Assembly: GCF_007197555.1 (NCBI RefSeq)
Contig: NZ_CP041614.1
Span: forward strand, 1,542,001 to 1,606,000
DNA length: 64,000 bases
Direction of reading: 5' to 3'
Source: Shewanella psychropiezotolerans
GTDB lineage: Bacteria; Pseudomonadota; Gammaproteobacteria; Enterobacterales; Shewanellaceae
The notes under the pieces: generated by a model
The model's database searches: none
The model's input: only the letters and a program-made list of their open reading frames with translations
Told to the model about the DNA's origin: nothing
In this document: piece by piece, positions 18,633-29,579 of the stretch
Layout of the letters: each line of letters starts with the position of its first letter
Numbering within the stretch: position 1 is the first letter of the stretch
Position numbers and translations under genes: made by a program

Positions 18633-21044
18633 TTAACCAGCATCTGCTGTGAGGCCCGGCTCTGTCTGATGAAGCTGCGGGTATCTCAGTAATACTTCTT
18701 CTGTGATGTCCAGTAGTTCACCGACACCTATGATCCGCCACATTAGCTCTTCGAGCTTCTTGCATTTGTGATGAGCGTGAATGCCGATATATTCCATTTC
18801 ACGTCGAATATAGTTGAGGTCGGGTTTTCCTGTCGCACCTCGGTAGATCCTGAGGGCCATAAACCGACCTAAATTATTGCTCTGGCGGATAAAGTGTTGT
18901 CTGGCATCGAGATCGCCTATCTCATCGGGTGAAATACACTTTACTCTGACTTTTCCCTGAGATTGTCTGGACACCTGCAGATAGGTTTCAAAGTATTCTA
19001 GGCCATCCTGGGGCTTAAGAGCGCGGATTGGATCGATAAAATCTCTCTTTAAACGACCATCTTTGAGCAATGACTCTAAGTTATATTCCAATGATTGGCT
19101 CGTTGAAGCGGCAAATATATCTGTGATGACATTCTTATGAGTACCGACTCCAATCATCGAGATTTTTGCCGATTTTTGTGTTTTTTCTACAAAATAGGGT
19201 ACAGAGTCCAGGTGACGCATCAATAAGTTCTTTAAACCATCGGCGAGCTCTTTCTTCTCGCTGTTGGCTTCGGTGATCTTCTCTAACTTGTCTCTGTTAT
19301 GAATGATGAGCTTATTGATAAACTCGACTCCGATATGGGGAGTATGTCCCATTACCGCAGCGAGATGAACTGTACCGCCTTTTTTACGGGTCTTGATCAA
19401 TCGATAGGGAAGATGGCTGAGTTGAACCTTACCCGATATCTGCTGTAGCTTTGGAAATCCAAGGTGTATCGGCGCCGTTTTATCAAATTGAGTGGCTTCA
19501 TCTAAGGTTAATTGTAGTCCCTTGCTCGATATATCATGGGTCGACCCCGTGATTGATAGCTTACCTTGGCTTAACTTCACCTGAGTCTTGAAGGAGTAGC
19601 GTGCCTCATTTCGGCGTTCACTGAACTGAAGCGAAAGCAGTTTTATCGGATTGCTTTTGACTTTCTGTTGTCCGAAAACTTTTAATTCATTAGCTTTGCT
19701 TTTACATATGTTGCCCCAAGACAGGTAATCTTGCTGGGATTCAGCAGTCGTGAGGTCCATAAGCTGTAGCACATGGGTAAAGCGTTTTAGCTGGGCTTCA
19801 GTTAGGGCGCTGTAATTGACGTCATCACCGGGGAGCATGGAGGCCTTGTAGGATTTTGCGTGATCGATCTCATGGTGTGCCAGCTTAAAGACTTTCCAGG
19901 AAGGCTTACTGGCACCGAAACTAAAGAAGAGTGCCAGTAAATCTTGCTGTTTAAGCTCGGCCAATGTCGCTGAATAGAAGTAGATGTGCCCTTGAGTATG
20001 AAAGGTAAAGCAAAAAAATAGTTGGTGGTCTTTATTTTCAGGCTCATTAAGCAGGGTTTTCAAGCGACTATCGGATAGCATCCCCGATAGCTGGCTAACA
20101 TCATGTTCGTCTTGAAAGTAATACTGTAGTTGTTGGTTATCCCGACTGAGCAATTTATGGGTAATTTGATACGTATCCTCAATGGATTCAAGATACAGAG
20201 GCAAATGAGGCAGGTGAGGCAGATAGTGGCGTTCGAAGCCTAAGCCGGTAGCCGCCACTAGCACATCGTTGATATCGACTTTATATCTGAATTTATAGCC
20301 TCTGATCAGGTTAGATAGCATTTCTGATAGAGCGTCGGATCCACCGACACGTTTGAGCCGCAACCAGCAATATTCATTGCTGGTTTGTGTATCGACTATT
20401 TCGTAGTCGACTCCTTGTTGCAAGTCTTCATAATAATATTCTTCACCTAGTTCAAGTAACTTAACTCTGATGGGTTTATCCAGCTCGAAATGATGTTTTA
20501 GGGGGAGCCGAATTCTGGCTCCGCCGACAGACAAGTCTACCGTGATCCCTTGTATCTCTGTGCGGTTAGGCTGAAGTACCGAGATACGTATGCTGTAGTT
20601 CATTCTCTCTTCACTACGATTGAAATAACTGCCTAAGACAACCCCTTGTGCCAGGTAGGGAGCGAATGGAAGATCATCCTGGTTTTTCCCCCCCCTCAGT
20701 TTTAGCTTTCTGAGTTTGTGGGCTTCGATGACATTCTCATAAACACCTAAGGTGTACTGATCACGGTAGAGTGCCACCGATTCGAGGAAACTCTCTTTGG
20801 CTGGATCATCTAAGAAGTGCTGCTGCTTACCATGGATAAGTTCTTCACAGGGCAATTCAGATTTGTCTCTTAGATCTATGATGCGAGTGCAGAGCGAGGA
20901 GATGCGATTGAGCTCCATCTTGAGTAAGAAGCGAGTTGAATTCGATTCGTCTGTGGTCAGACTATCAAATAGCTCATGGAAATCGGGTTCCATTAGCAGG
21001 GGCTTGAGCTGTTCAATTAGGGCACTATGTTCGTCTAAACTCAT
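18633..21044 (-). CDS. Large PilZ-domain protein
   Basis: Predicted cytosolic c-di-GMP receptor, 803 aa. Two PilZ-like regions are visible: residues about 140-230 (RSEERMNYSIRISV followed by DLSVGGARIRL) and about 475-570 (ERRNEARYSFKTQV followed by DISSKGLQLTL), each with the arginine-rich start and the D/NxSxxG turn. The N- and C-terminal regions are helical and not recognised. The output is unknown. Divergent from radA across 330 bp in which no further gene is seen (21045-21374). Confidence 0.85.
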   Translation of the reverse strand: MSLDEHSALIEQLKPLLMEPDFHELFDSLTTDESNSTRFLLKMELNRISSLCTRIIDLRDKSELPCEELIHGKQQHFLDDPAKESFLESVALYRDQYTLGVYENVIEAHKLRKLKLRGGKNQDDLPFAPYLAQGVVLGSYFNRSEERMNYSIRISVLQPNRTEIQGITVDLSVGGARIRLPLKHHFELDKPIRVKLLELGEEYYYEDLQQGVDYEIVDTQTSNEYCWLRLKRVGGSDALSEMLSNLIRGYKFRYKVDINDVLVAATGLGFERHYLPHLPHLPLYLESIEDTYQITHKLLSRDNQQLQYYFQDEHDVSQLSGMLSDSRLKTLLNEPENKDHQLFFCFTFHTQGHIYFYSATLAELKQQDLLALFFSFGASKPSWKVFKLAHHEIDHAKSYKASMLPGDDVNYSALTEAQLKRFTHVLQLMDLTTAESQQDYLSWGNICKSKANELKVFGQQKVKSNPIKLLSLQFSERRNEARYSFKTQVKLSQGKLSITGSTHDISSKGLQLTLDEATQFDKTAPIHLGFPKLQQISGKVQLSHLPYRLIKTRKKGGTVHLAAVMGHTPHIGVEFINKLIIHNRDKLEKITEANSEKKELADGLKNLLMRHLDSVPYFVEKTQKSAKISMIGVGTHKNVITDIFAASTSQSLEYNLESLLKDGRLKRDFIDPIRALKPQDGLEYFETYLQVSRQSQGKVRVKCISPDEIGDLDARQHFIRQSNNLGRFMALRIYRGATGKPDLNYIRREMEYIGIHAHHKCKKLEELMWRIIGVGELLDITEEVLLRYPQLHQTEPGLTADAG

Positions 21045-21374
21045 CTACTCGCTTCTTCTTAGAGGGCTTATGCAATCGTATCTACTAGTCTTGTGGGCTG
21101 AAAACTAAGGCGGTTAATAGTATCATGTCGGCAAAATCTGGTATTACTTGATACTTAATAAGGCCAGTTATCGTATTTAAGTCGTTATTATTATTGACTA
21201 ACACTGGTTATCTGTGTTGCCGTATATCGGCATACCCACTTAAGCCTCAAATAGTATGTGTTCATTCACTTTTATTTTAAGTCATTATTGGCTTTCGTTG
21301 TACGTTATTCTTCTTGAACTTATGGGTTAATTGTTAAGTTAACTCAATTTTTTAACTTATTGTAATAAAGAGCT

Positions 21375-22748
21375 ATGGCTAAAAATAAAACAGCATTTGT
21401 ATGTAATGAATGTGGGCAGGATTTTCCTCGCTGGCAGGGGCAGTGTAGCGCCTGTACCGAGTGGAATACCATCACAGAGGTACGCTTAGGGTCAATCAAG
21501 TCAGCGGGTTCTTCTGTGTCTGGTTATGCGGGTGCGGTTGGCGGTGGCTCTAAGAAACTCAACGAAATTAGAGAAGTCGAAGCCGAGAAGATGCTCACTG
21601 GCATTGGTGAACTAGACCGGGTGCTGTGTGGTGGTTTAACCACAGGCTCAGTGAATATTATTTCAGGTGACCCTGGAGCGGGCAAGACGACTCTGTTATC
21701 AGACCTTATATCTCGCATGTCCCAAGTGATGCCATCGCTATACTGTACCGCTGAAGAGTCCTTGTCACAGTTTAAGAATCGTGTGAATCGTCTTAAGTTA
21801 AGCTGTAATGAAGACAACTTGTACCTGATGGCTGAAACGAGCGTCGAAGCCATCATTGCCGAGCTCGATGCTAAGCAGATTAAATTTGCCGTCATCGACT
21901 CGATTCAGGCGGTCGTCACAGATCTCGCCAATGGGAGTCCAGGCTCCCCCTCTCAAGTGAAGAGCAGTGCTCAGGCGCTGACCCAATACTGTAAGCAAAA
22001 TAACGTCACCATGTTCCTCGTGGCCCACGTCAATAAAAATAATGAAACTGCCGGCCCACAGACACTGATCCATATCGTGGATTGCCTCACTCATCTCGAG
22101 TGCAACGATGGTCAAATTCGTACCCTCAGAGCTAATAAGAACCGCTTCGGTGATGTCGATACTGTTGGTATCTTCAAGATGACTGAACGGGGCATGCTCA
22201 GTGTCGATAACCCCAGCGAGATTTTCCTCTCGGGTTCGACGACTGAATCTCCAGGAGCGGCGATCACCTGTATTCGCAAGGGTAACCGTAATTTGTTGCT
22301 CGAGATCCAGTGTTTAACCACGGAAACTGAAGGTGAGTTTCCGCAGCGAGTCTGTGTCGGCCTCAATATGAACCGTATTAAGATGCTGACTGGCATACTG
22401 CGTAAGCATACTCGAACTAAGATTTTTCATGATACCTACTTCAACTTAGTCGGCGGCTTGAAAATAGATGAGTCTGAAACTTGTATCGACTTGGCATTAG
22501 TCACCGCATTACTCAGTAGCTTAAATGATTTTGTGGTGCCCAGAACCACCTGCATCATGGGCGAGCTCAGCTTAAATGGTGATGTGCGCCCCATAGATAG
22601 CGGTGTACCTAGAGTGAAAGAAGCGGTGCAGCATGGTTTTACCGAGATCTATATTCCGCACCGCAACTATCATAAGTCGATGGAAGGGCTAGGGGCTAAG
22701 ATTCATCCGGTGAAGACTATCCATGATTTTCTTGAGTTAATAAATTAA
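21375..22748 (+). CDS. radA: DNA repair protein RadA
   Basis: RecA-like ATPase that drives branch migration during recombinational repair. Seen: N-terminal C4 zinc finger (CNECGQDFPRWQGQCSAC), Walker A GDPGAGKTT, Walker B region FAVIDSIQ, the RadA signature KNRFGDVDTVGIF, and a C-terminal Lon-protease-like domain ending FLELIN. Length 457 aa (E. coli 460). The start follows AAAGAGCT. The gene is the last conserved one before the accessory stretch. Confidence 0.96.
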   Translation: MAKNKTAFVCNECGQDFPRWQGQCSACTEWNTITEVRLGSIKSAGSSVSGYAGAVGGGSKKLNEIREVEAEKMLTGIGELDRVLCGGLTTGSVNIISGDPGAGKTTLLSDLISRMSQVMPSLYCTAEESLSQFKNRVNRLKLSCNEDNLYLMAETSVEAIIAELDAKQIKFAVIDSIQAVVTDLANGSPGSPSQVKSSAQALTQYCKQNNVTMFLVAHVNKNNETAGPQTLIHIVDCLTHLECNDGQIRTLRANKNRFGDVDTVGIFKMTERGMLSVDNPSEIFLSGSTTESPGAAITCIRKGNRNLLLEIQCLTTETEGEFPQRVCVGLNMNRIKMLTGILRKHTRTKIFHDTYFNLVGGLKIDESETCIDLALVTALLSSLNDFVVPRTTCIMGELSLNGDVRPIDSGVPRVKEAVQHGFTEIYIPHRNYHKSMEGLGAKIHPVKTIHDFLELIN

Positions 22749-23467
22749 CTCTACTAATTTTTTTTTGTGGCTTCATTTGGCAGGTTTGGTGTTAGTTTAG
22801 TTTATTGAAGTCCATAGCTTTAATTTAACCTATCATCTGCGGTGGCTGTTGTGTACGGATATACGTATGTCCGTACACATGGTCAGAGATGCTCCCTACA
22901 CCTCGAGACATGTCTCATATCCTTATGGGATAGATGTGAATGACCTTATGTGCAAACACTTATGTGACGCTAAGCTTTTTATATTTAAAGGAAAAAGTGG
23001 TCCTGCAGCCTCTATGGCTGCGTCCCTACTGTAGAAGAGCACAGCCGCTTTACACCTCATTATTTATCTCTTCGATTAAAGTCTTCTTTTCTGAAATATG
23101 CAGGTTATAAGTCACTGTTGCGGTCATAGAACTGGCCTCTAAAAAATGCGGAGCAGCCCATAAACGTAACACCCTAAGCGGAGTTCATTTTATGAGTTCG
23201 CCCTGTCCAGAATCGGGTCGTGCTACTGCCGTAACCATTGAAGCATTTTGACATTGGCCGCGTTTGTTACCTAAAACACACCCTGATTATTTCCCCCCCG
23301 ACGCCGGAAGAGGTGAAATCGCTGGGAAACCAGTATTGAGAGTCAATAGCATAACCCGATAGATGGGCGATCCTAATATCTTATTACCTTCTTTTCGATA
23401 GACACCATATGCCTCTCAAATAGAAAACAGATCATAACAAGGTAATTCAATATGTTTTTTAGCTAAG
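22749..23467. other. Gene-poor 720-bp stretch after radA with a 30-bp palindrome
   Basis: No ORF here has a recognisable product. At 22850-22879 is a 30-bp palindrome with one mismatched pair: arms TGTGTACGGA and TCCGTACACA around the self-complementary centre ATACGTAT. Short palindromes follow (GAGACATGTCTC near 22905; GCAGCC/GGCTGC near 23007-23023). The rest (23040-23467) shows no intact gene. Confidence 0.6.
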
Positions 23468-23758
23468 CTAAACTCCTTCAAGTACTTCATAAGTTATTAT
23501 TTTAGGTGCTTGGACAAGGAAACTAAGTAGAATGGAAAAATCTCCGCTTTTCTCTCTCCAATCAAGATATTTTCCTAAGTGACTTTCAAGCTCCCAGTAA
23601 GCAATGATAATGAATTCACTCTCAGATAAACGTGAAGTCTCAACTCCTTTATTGCCAGGGAAACTCCTTGTTGCAGGTAATATTTTTTTAAAGAAAGACA
23701 GTAAAGCTTCTGATTGTCCTTCTTTTGCCTGAAATTCAAATGTTGTCATTTTCTGCAT
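23468..23758 (-). CDS. Antibiotic-biosynthesis-monooxygenase-fold (ABM) protein
   Basis: Small 96-aa dimeric alpha/beta barrel-like protein (ABM/EthD-type ferredoxin fold) with the usual pattern TFEFQAKEGQSEALLSFFKKIL...IIIAYWELESHLGKYLDWR. Substrate is unknown; many such proteins act on quinones or reactive carbonyls. It lies 97 bp downstream of the cysteine hydrolase gene on the same strand, suggesting one transcript. Confidence 0.7.
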   Translation of the reverse strand: MQKMTTFEFQAKEGQSEALLSFFKKILPATRSFPGNKGVETSRLSESEFIIIAYWELESHLGKYLDWREKSGDFSILLSFLVQAPKIITYEVLEGV

Positions 23759-23854
23759 TGTTTATTGCCTTAACTATCAATATGAAATCTATTAACTTAA
23801 AACAGGGAAGCATAGCTTCCCTTGCACTTTGAATATTGTCAGTGGTTAGGGTTA

Positions 23855-24418
23855 CTAACCAACTAAGTCTAATAATTTATCGGTACTGTCTACATTGCAA
23901 TAACCAAAACTTAATGCCGCCATAAGAGCATGATGTACGTGACTGGCTGGTACTGTGATGCCATTAAACTCGAGATCCAATGTTGCGCATGCATCGTGAG
24001 CTACGTTGCATTCATAGCCCAAATCAACTGCTGCACGAGTAACAGCGTCAATGCACATATGACTCATTGCACCAAGGATAACTAATTTACCTACATTTAA
24101 TTCATCAAGGATATTTTGTAACCCTGTACCTCGAAAGCTATTAATCTGATGTTTCAAGATAACGGGTTCCCCCTCAAGCGGTGCTACGCTGTTGTGAATT
24201 TTTGCACCTTCAGATTCAGGCAAAAAAAACGGCGCGTCAGACGAAGGAAACTCATGACGAACATGTATTACAGGCAAACCTTGCTTACGAAACGCTGTTA
24301 ATAGCCTTGTTGCATTTGATGCGGCTGCTTCTGTGCCTGATAAAGGCCATTTAGCACCAGCATATGATGGGTAATAGTCATTTTGAAAATCAATGAGTAA
24401 CAAAGCGGTATTAGACAT
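23855..24418 (-). CDS. Cysteine hydrolase, isochorismatase family
   Basis: Predicted amidase or hydrolase with a Cys-Lys-Asp triad: Asp in ALLLIDFQNDYY, Lys in VILKHQINSF, Cys in GAMSHMCIDAVTRAA. Length 187 aa, typical of the nicotinamidase/isochorismatase family. ATG 24418 gives the canonical MSNTALLLIDFQ start; the frame is open further upstream but not homologous. Divergent from a GlxA/AraC-type regulator remnant, a common pairing in which the regulator controls the hydrolase. Substrate not inferable. Confidence 0.85.
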   Translation of the reverse strand: MSNTALLLIDFQNDYYPSYAGAKWPLSGTEAAASNATRLLTAFRKQGLPVIHVRHEFPSSDAPFFLPESEGAKIHNSVAPLEGEPVILKHQINSFRGTGLQNILDELNVGKLVILGAMSHMCIDAVTRAAVDLGYECNVAHDACATLDLEFNGITVPASHVHHALMAALSFGYCNVDSTDKLLDLVG

Positions 24419-24517
24419 AATCATCTCTCTTGTGTTGTTCAGGTTGTTTGTTGAGGCTATTATGCAAAACACCAATCAATTGTACCTATGGCGAAATAGC
24501 CAAAAATCAGTCTAAAA

Positions 24518-25440
24518 ATGACAAAGTGTATTCATATCGTAATTATCGACTACCCTAATGCCCTGCAAAGTGCAGTACAGGGTTTCAGAGAGCTGTTTTT
24601 ATTAGCCAATAAGGTCATTCAAGACAATCAGCTTGAAATTCAGTTTACTGTCGAGCTCATTCAACCTGACAGAGACTTAGATGGAATGAGTCGGCATGAT
24701 ATTGTTATTCTCCCGCCGAATTTCGATGGCAATTATTACCTCACGCCTCAACCAGGTTTATTGCAATATCTCAACGATGCGCATCAAAAGGGAGCAATAT
24801 TATGCTCTGCCTGCGCGGGGCATATATACTTGCCAAAACGGGTTTGTTAGACAATCGAGTGGCTACAACACACTGGCAATTAGCTGATGAATTTAATGAA
24901 CTTTTCCCCAAGGTATCGCTTGAAATTGAGAGTTTGCTTGTCAATGATGGAGATATAATTAGTGCAGGAGGCCTAATGTCGTGGATTGATTTAGGGCTAG
25001 AATTAGTTGCTCTTTTCGCCAAGCCACACATTATGCGTACACTTGGAAAATTTCTTATTGTTGATACTGGTAAAAGGGAGCAACGTTACTATGGCAGTTT
25101 TACGCCAAAATTTAATCACGGCAATAAACAAATATTGCAAGCTCAGCACTACATCCAAGCAAATTACAGTGAAACACTGAATGTTCCCGTGTTAGCCACA
25201 TTAGCCTGTATGAGTGAGCGAACATTTTTACGTCAATTTACCAATGCAACAAACTTAAAGCCCATACAGTATATTCAGAAGGTTAGGGTTCAAAAAGCGT
25301 GTGAATTATTAGAAACTACTCCTCAGAGTTTTGAGAAAATAGCCCAGAATATTGGTTATGATGACGTAAATAGTTTTCGTAAAGTGTTTATAAAAATTAT
25401 AGGGTTAAGTCCATCAGCATTTAAAGCTAGATTCGTTTGA
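24518..25440 (+). pseudogene. GlxA-family AraC-type regulator, frameshifted
   Basis: Two overlapping frames encode one protein. 24518-24850 gives the DJ-1/PfpI-like N-terminal half (IVIIDYPNALQSAVQGFRELF...GAILCSACAG). The other frame resumes with AYILAKTGLLDNRVATTHW and ends with a normal AraC HTH pair (ERTFLRQFTNATNLKPIQYIQKVRVQKACELL...GYDDVNSFRKVF) at 25440. The break is at the G4 run 24817-24820; one extra G restores the frame. This is either a real inactivating mutation or an assembly error in a homopolymer. Divergent from the cysteine hydrolase it probably regulated. Confidence 0.85.
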
Positions 25441-25540
25441 ATGGTCTGTGAATAGGTTTCTTAACTGATAAAGATATCCGCCCTACATGCTTTGCATGAC
25501 TTGTTGCTGATGGATACAACCAAGTTGAAAGCTGAATGTA

Positions 25541-28477
25541 TTACGCTCGGCTAAGAGATAAATACTCGCTAATCTCTCTATTGGTTTGGTTCAGCAAACT
25601 GTTGAATGACAAGATTTGCTGTTTATTCAAGGCTACTGATTTAGATTCAATCTCATATTTTGAACTAAGTTCAGCTAATGCCGTTGCCCCTATGTTGGAT
25701 GCAACACCTTTTAGTTCATGTAGTAAGTTGCTGACTTCATTATTTGTTCTATGAATAGATGACATATCTAAGTTGGAATAACTCTCAATAAAATATTCGA
25801 GCAGCTCTGCATATAGCTCCTCGTCATGATCTGTTATCCTTAATCCCGCATCCAGATCTAAGATCAGCTTATCTTTTTTGCTTACATCTTCTAAGTCGAC
25901 ATTCATCGGCAAACTTGCATCGTGGGGCTGAATCCAAGGTATATCATCTTTAGTCAGATGTTGAGCCAGAGAGGCGAGAAGTTTTTCGAAATTGATAGGT
26001 TTGCCTATGACATCATTCATGCCTGATGCAAATGCTCTCTGCTTATCTTCGTACATGATGTTAGCAGTGAGGGCGATGATAGGGAGTTCATGTAACTTTA
26101 GTTCAGCCCTTATCCTCTGTGTTGCATGATAACCATCTAAAACAGGCATTTGACAATCCATTAACACAGCATGGAATTGCTCTCTTTCTAAAATTTTAAC
26201 CGCCTCAAGTCCATTGTTCACTATGGTGATATTGAGCCCTTTTTTCTGAAACAAAGCGTTTATCAACCTCTGGTTTGTTTCATTATCCTCTGCGAGTAAG
26301 ATTTTTTTCCCGCGAATGGCGGCAATATTGTCAGCCATAGCCTCTTTAGTTGCATCAGCAAGCCCATCAGAAATAAGTGTAGAAATAGGGGATTTAAAAT
26401 AGACGTTAACCATAAATTTGGTGCCCACGCCTTTTTCACTTTCGATGCGAATATCCCCATCCATGGACTCGACTAGCTGTTTGGTGATAGCTAACCCTAA
26501 TCCCGTCCCTCCAAAGTGACGTGAGGTTGATGAGTCAGCCTGGGTGAAAGATTGGAATAAATTCTCGGTCTCCTGTTGGCTCATTCCGATACCTGTATCT
26601 TGGACTTCTATAAACAATCCTAAACGAGCTGGGTCACTTGTATCACTGATATTGCTTACTGATAAGCAAACGCAGCCTTGATGGGTAAACTTAACCGCAT
26701 TACTCCCCAGGTTGAGCAGTACTTGATACACACGTAATGGGTCACCTCTTAAAATATGTGGGACCTTATCATCTATGTTAACTCTTAAGGTCACACTCGA
26801 TTCCTGGGCCCTGTTACGGATAACAGTCTCAAAATCTCTGATGACATTTCTGATATCAAAATCGACCTCTTCCAGAGTCAACTTCTCGGCTTCAATTTTA
26901 GAAAAATCTAAAATATCATCAATGATCCCTAATAATAATTTGGCCGAATGATTAGCATCACGGATATAAGAACTTGTTTCAGAGTCGATATCATTTTGAA
27001 GTGCTAGATCTGTCATTCCAATAATGGCATTCATTGGGGTGCGGATCTCATGGCTCATATTTGCCAAGAAAAAGGATTTTGCTTCTTTTGCCCGCTCCGC
27101 GTCAGTGATGGCTTGATTTAAATTCTGGGTGAGCTCTACTACTTCATTATGAGAGCGGCGAACTGACATTAATAAGGCAGTCAGAGACATAAAAAACAGC
27201 CCTGCAAGCCACCAGATATTTTGAGTTATTTTATTCGCTTGTTTAATGCCTTGTGATTCTTTTTCTTGCATGTCAACTAGATAACTGTCTGCTGTAATCG
27301 CAGAAGCATGCATACTCGCTTTTATAGCTGCTATTTCAATTGACTTGTTAATGGATGATTCGAAGTTCTGTCTATATTGATCCAATGCATGAGTTATTAC
27401 ACTTAGCAATTTAGCTTCTTTATCTCCAATACTTTGCTTCGTGACTAAAATAGCTTGCTCTTGCGTATGTTTTAGGTGTTTTAGGACTATATTCTTATTG
27501 AAAAAAGAGTTTTCACTCATAGATGTGTAGAATTCATCTTCATACAATCTTAATTCGGTAATATCTAAAGTAAGAAGGTTGACCTCCTTTAGTGAGCTTA
27601 CTTCGTTTAACATTAATTTTTCAGCATTTAAAACTCGATGTTCAGCCCCACTTAACATTTCATGTTGGAAATTGTCAAGAATATTTACCGCATCAATAAG
27701 GCTTACACCTGCAGCTTGTAATTTATTTCGCGTTGATTTTCCCAATAACAAGGTTAAAAAACTATTTGCCATGTTGATTGTGATTAAAAACTCTTCTTTG
27801 TTTGTCATGGATAAATTTTCAATTATTGAACTCACTTGAGAAATCATGATGTTTCTATCAGCATCATCCCCTTCATAATTTCTCAATAAGTTCATTATTC
27901 TTTGCGCTTTAATTCTAACGTCAGCAGTTGTTTTAACTACATTGTGTGCAATGTCCGCACTCGATGATAATTGCTTTATTTTTATAAGGTTGTCATTTGT
28001 TTCATCTTTTTTAAATTGAGTTAGTTTTATCAGGTTAGAAGTTAAGTTCTTTGCTGATAATATGATAGATTTTTTACCTTCGTTGAACATACGTTGGTGT
28101 TCTATAAAAGTCTTAAATTGTTTCTTATATTTTTCTAGCGCAGTAGTGAATTCTTTTTCTTTATTTGGGTAATCATTAAAGTATCCAGTTAACTCCTGTC
28201 CTTCAAAGCTCTTCATCAGCACATCCATGTTGAACTTAATTTCATCAGAAGAGAGTAATCTTCCATCTATGGTGTAAACAAGTTCATTTAATCTTGCTTT
28301 ATCTAAAGCGGTTGTTGCCTTGTCAATGATAATATAATCATCGATATGAGAACTCAGGTTTACAAGTAAACTCGAACCTATAATACCAATAACAAATAAT
28401 ACAAAAATTAATAAGTAGAAGCGAATGGATATTTTTCTTATGACAAGCTTGTCCTTGTTTTTATATATTCCCACCAT
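25541..28477 (-). CDS. Orphan hybrid sensor kinase (HK-REC-Hpt)
   Basis: 978-aa membrane phosphorelay kinase. Order: TM near residues 20-42, a long helical periplasmic sensor (about 43-405), TM (about 410-430), HisKA with [10 protein letters not shown] (His 476), HATPase with N, G1 (DTGIGM) and G2 (GGTGLGLAI) boxes, a receiver with [11 protein letters not shown] (Asp 774), and an Hpt domain with LLHELKG (His 920). All phosphotransfer residues are present. No response-regulator gene is adjacent, so the partner is unlinked. The architecture parallels TorS at 33366 but the sensor sequence is different. Neighbouring gene density and base composition suggest accessory DNA. Confidence 0.9.
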   Translation of the reverse strand: MVGIYKNKDKLVIRKISIRFYLLIFVLFVIGIIGSSLLVNLSSHIDDYIIIDKATTALDKARLNELVYTIDGRLLSSDEIKFNMDVLMKSFEGQELTGYFNDYPNKEKEFTTALEKYKKQFKTFIEHQRMFNEGKKSIILSAKNLTSNLIKLTQFKKDETNDNLIKIKQLSSSADIAHNVVKTTADVRIKAQRIMNLLRNYEGDDADRNIMISQVSSIIENLSMTNKEEFLITINMANSFLTLLLGKSTRNKLQAAGVSLIDAVNILDNFQHEMLSGAEHRVLNAEKLMLNEVSSLKEVNLLTLDITELRLYEDEFYTSMSENSFFNKNIVLKHLKHTQEQAILVTKQSIGDKEAKLLSVITHALDQYRQNFESSINKSIEIAAIKASMHASAITADSYLVDMQEKESQGIKQANKITQNIWWLAGLFFMSLTALLMSVRRSHNEVVELTQNLNQAITDAERAKEAKSFFLANMSHEIRTPMNAIIGMTDLALQNDIDSETSSYIRDANHSAKLLLGIIDDILDFSKIEAEKLTLEEVDFDIRNVIRDFETVIRNRAQESSVTLRVNIDDKVPHILRGDPLRVYQVLLNLGSNAVKFTHQGCVCLSVSNISDTSDPARLGLFIEVQDTGIGMSQQETENLFQSFTQADSSTSRHFGGTGLGLAITKQLVESMDGDIRIESEKGVGTKFMVNVYFKSPISTLISDGLADATKEAMADNIAAIRGKKILLAEDNETNQRLINALFQKKGLNITIVNNGLEAVKILEREQFHAVLMDCQMPVLDGYHATQRIRAELKLHELPIIALTANIMYEDKQRAFASGMNDVIGKPINFEKLLASLAQHLTKDDIPWIQPHDASLPMNVDLEDVSKKDKLILDLDAGLRITDHDEELYAELLEYFIESYSNLDMSSIHRTNNEVSNLLHELKGVASNIGATALAELSSKYEIESKSVALNKQQILSFNSLLNQTNREISEYLSLSRA

Positions 28478-29579
28478 ACTCCACCCTCATAACGTCTTAG
28501 TGCTTCTGTGTTGCCTGGTTTTCAAGGCATTAACTAGCTTGTTGGAATTGGCCTATGCCACATCCCCTACATTCACTTATTCTGCGCTATTGGCATTTTC
28601 TATGCTATAGCGATTTGTATCTTTACTGTAGCTATTTATTTAAAGGTAGGCAAGGTAAGTGTTTGATATTAATTGTTCTTTTACGTATTCCTCCACTGGG
28701 TTTTGACATCTGCTTTGTATTTGTAGTCAGTTTCAATCACCTTATATTGCCAACTATTTTTACAGAGACTTTCCCCGCTTATTTTCAGTTGTTGTAGGTT
28801 TGTGTGTTTGGTGAAAACTAGAATTTTAAATAACAGAAGCGTGGAAGCTGAACAGACCGTTATGCATGACATTGTTTGGAGTCGCGGAGCATGTCAGTTG
28901 CGGCTCTTTTGAAATCAAGAACCAGCGTCTCGCAGACCCTTGTAAAAGTAAGAGTGCACATCCCTCGCCGGAGGCAATAGATAACAATGATGGTTAGACC
29001 TTCAAACACACCGCCCAATATGAAAATAGTTAAATGCACCCAAAACAGAAATTTTCATCTATCTACTGCATGAAACATACACACTGCATAAGCCAACAGG
29101 CCAGAACTTATCACTCTAGCCGCATCTATGTTCATAATATTCTTGAATAATAATCAACTCCCTTAAGGTAGGCGTAGTCTAACAGTTGTACTACAGCAAT
29201 GATAAATGGCGCTTTTGCTCAATACTTATATGAGTGTTTCGTGGTCTGGGCAAATTTACCTCCTACTTAAGCGCATCTTTCAATGCTTAGTAAGAGGTTC
29301 AAAGGCATGCCATTAACATTGAGTGGTTTAATTTGTTGTTAATTATGCTCAAGGAAGACGAAATTATGTGGTTTGGCAAAGGTGGCCTGAAAGAATGTTG
29401 ATCTACCTAACATATGGCGCGATAGTTTTATGCCATATTAAGCATATTCTTAGATATCACTGCTTAACACCAGCGGGGTCATAGCGAATTTTTTTTTATG
29501 ACTCTACTAAATTCATGGCACAAACTAGTTAACCAGTGCAAGCACACACTAACCATTCCATATAATGAGATAACACCCA
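28478..29579. other. 1.1-kb AT-rich stretch without recognisable genes
   Basis: Only short unconvincing frames occur. An ATATGGC/GCCATAT inverted repeat lies near 29411-29437. Near 29551-29564 is a 14-nt match to the MITE end sequence (ACCATTCCATATAA) without a partner. I see no RNA gene or intact mobile element. Confidence 0.5.

Noticed and set aside
22849..23034. 61-aa plus-strand ORF after radA
   Set aside because: It begins inside the 30-bp palindrome, has no ribosome-binding site and no recognisable motif.
28425..28797. Short plus-strand ORFs upstream of the orphan kinase
   Set aside because: Composed of hydrophobic low-complexity residues from AT-rich DNA, no start signals, overlapping the kinase 5' end.
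29551..29564. 14-nt match to the right end of the MITE
   Set aside because: Only one terminus, no partner within 400 bp and no internal similarity; could be chance.
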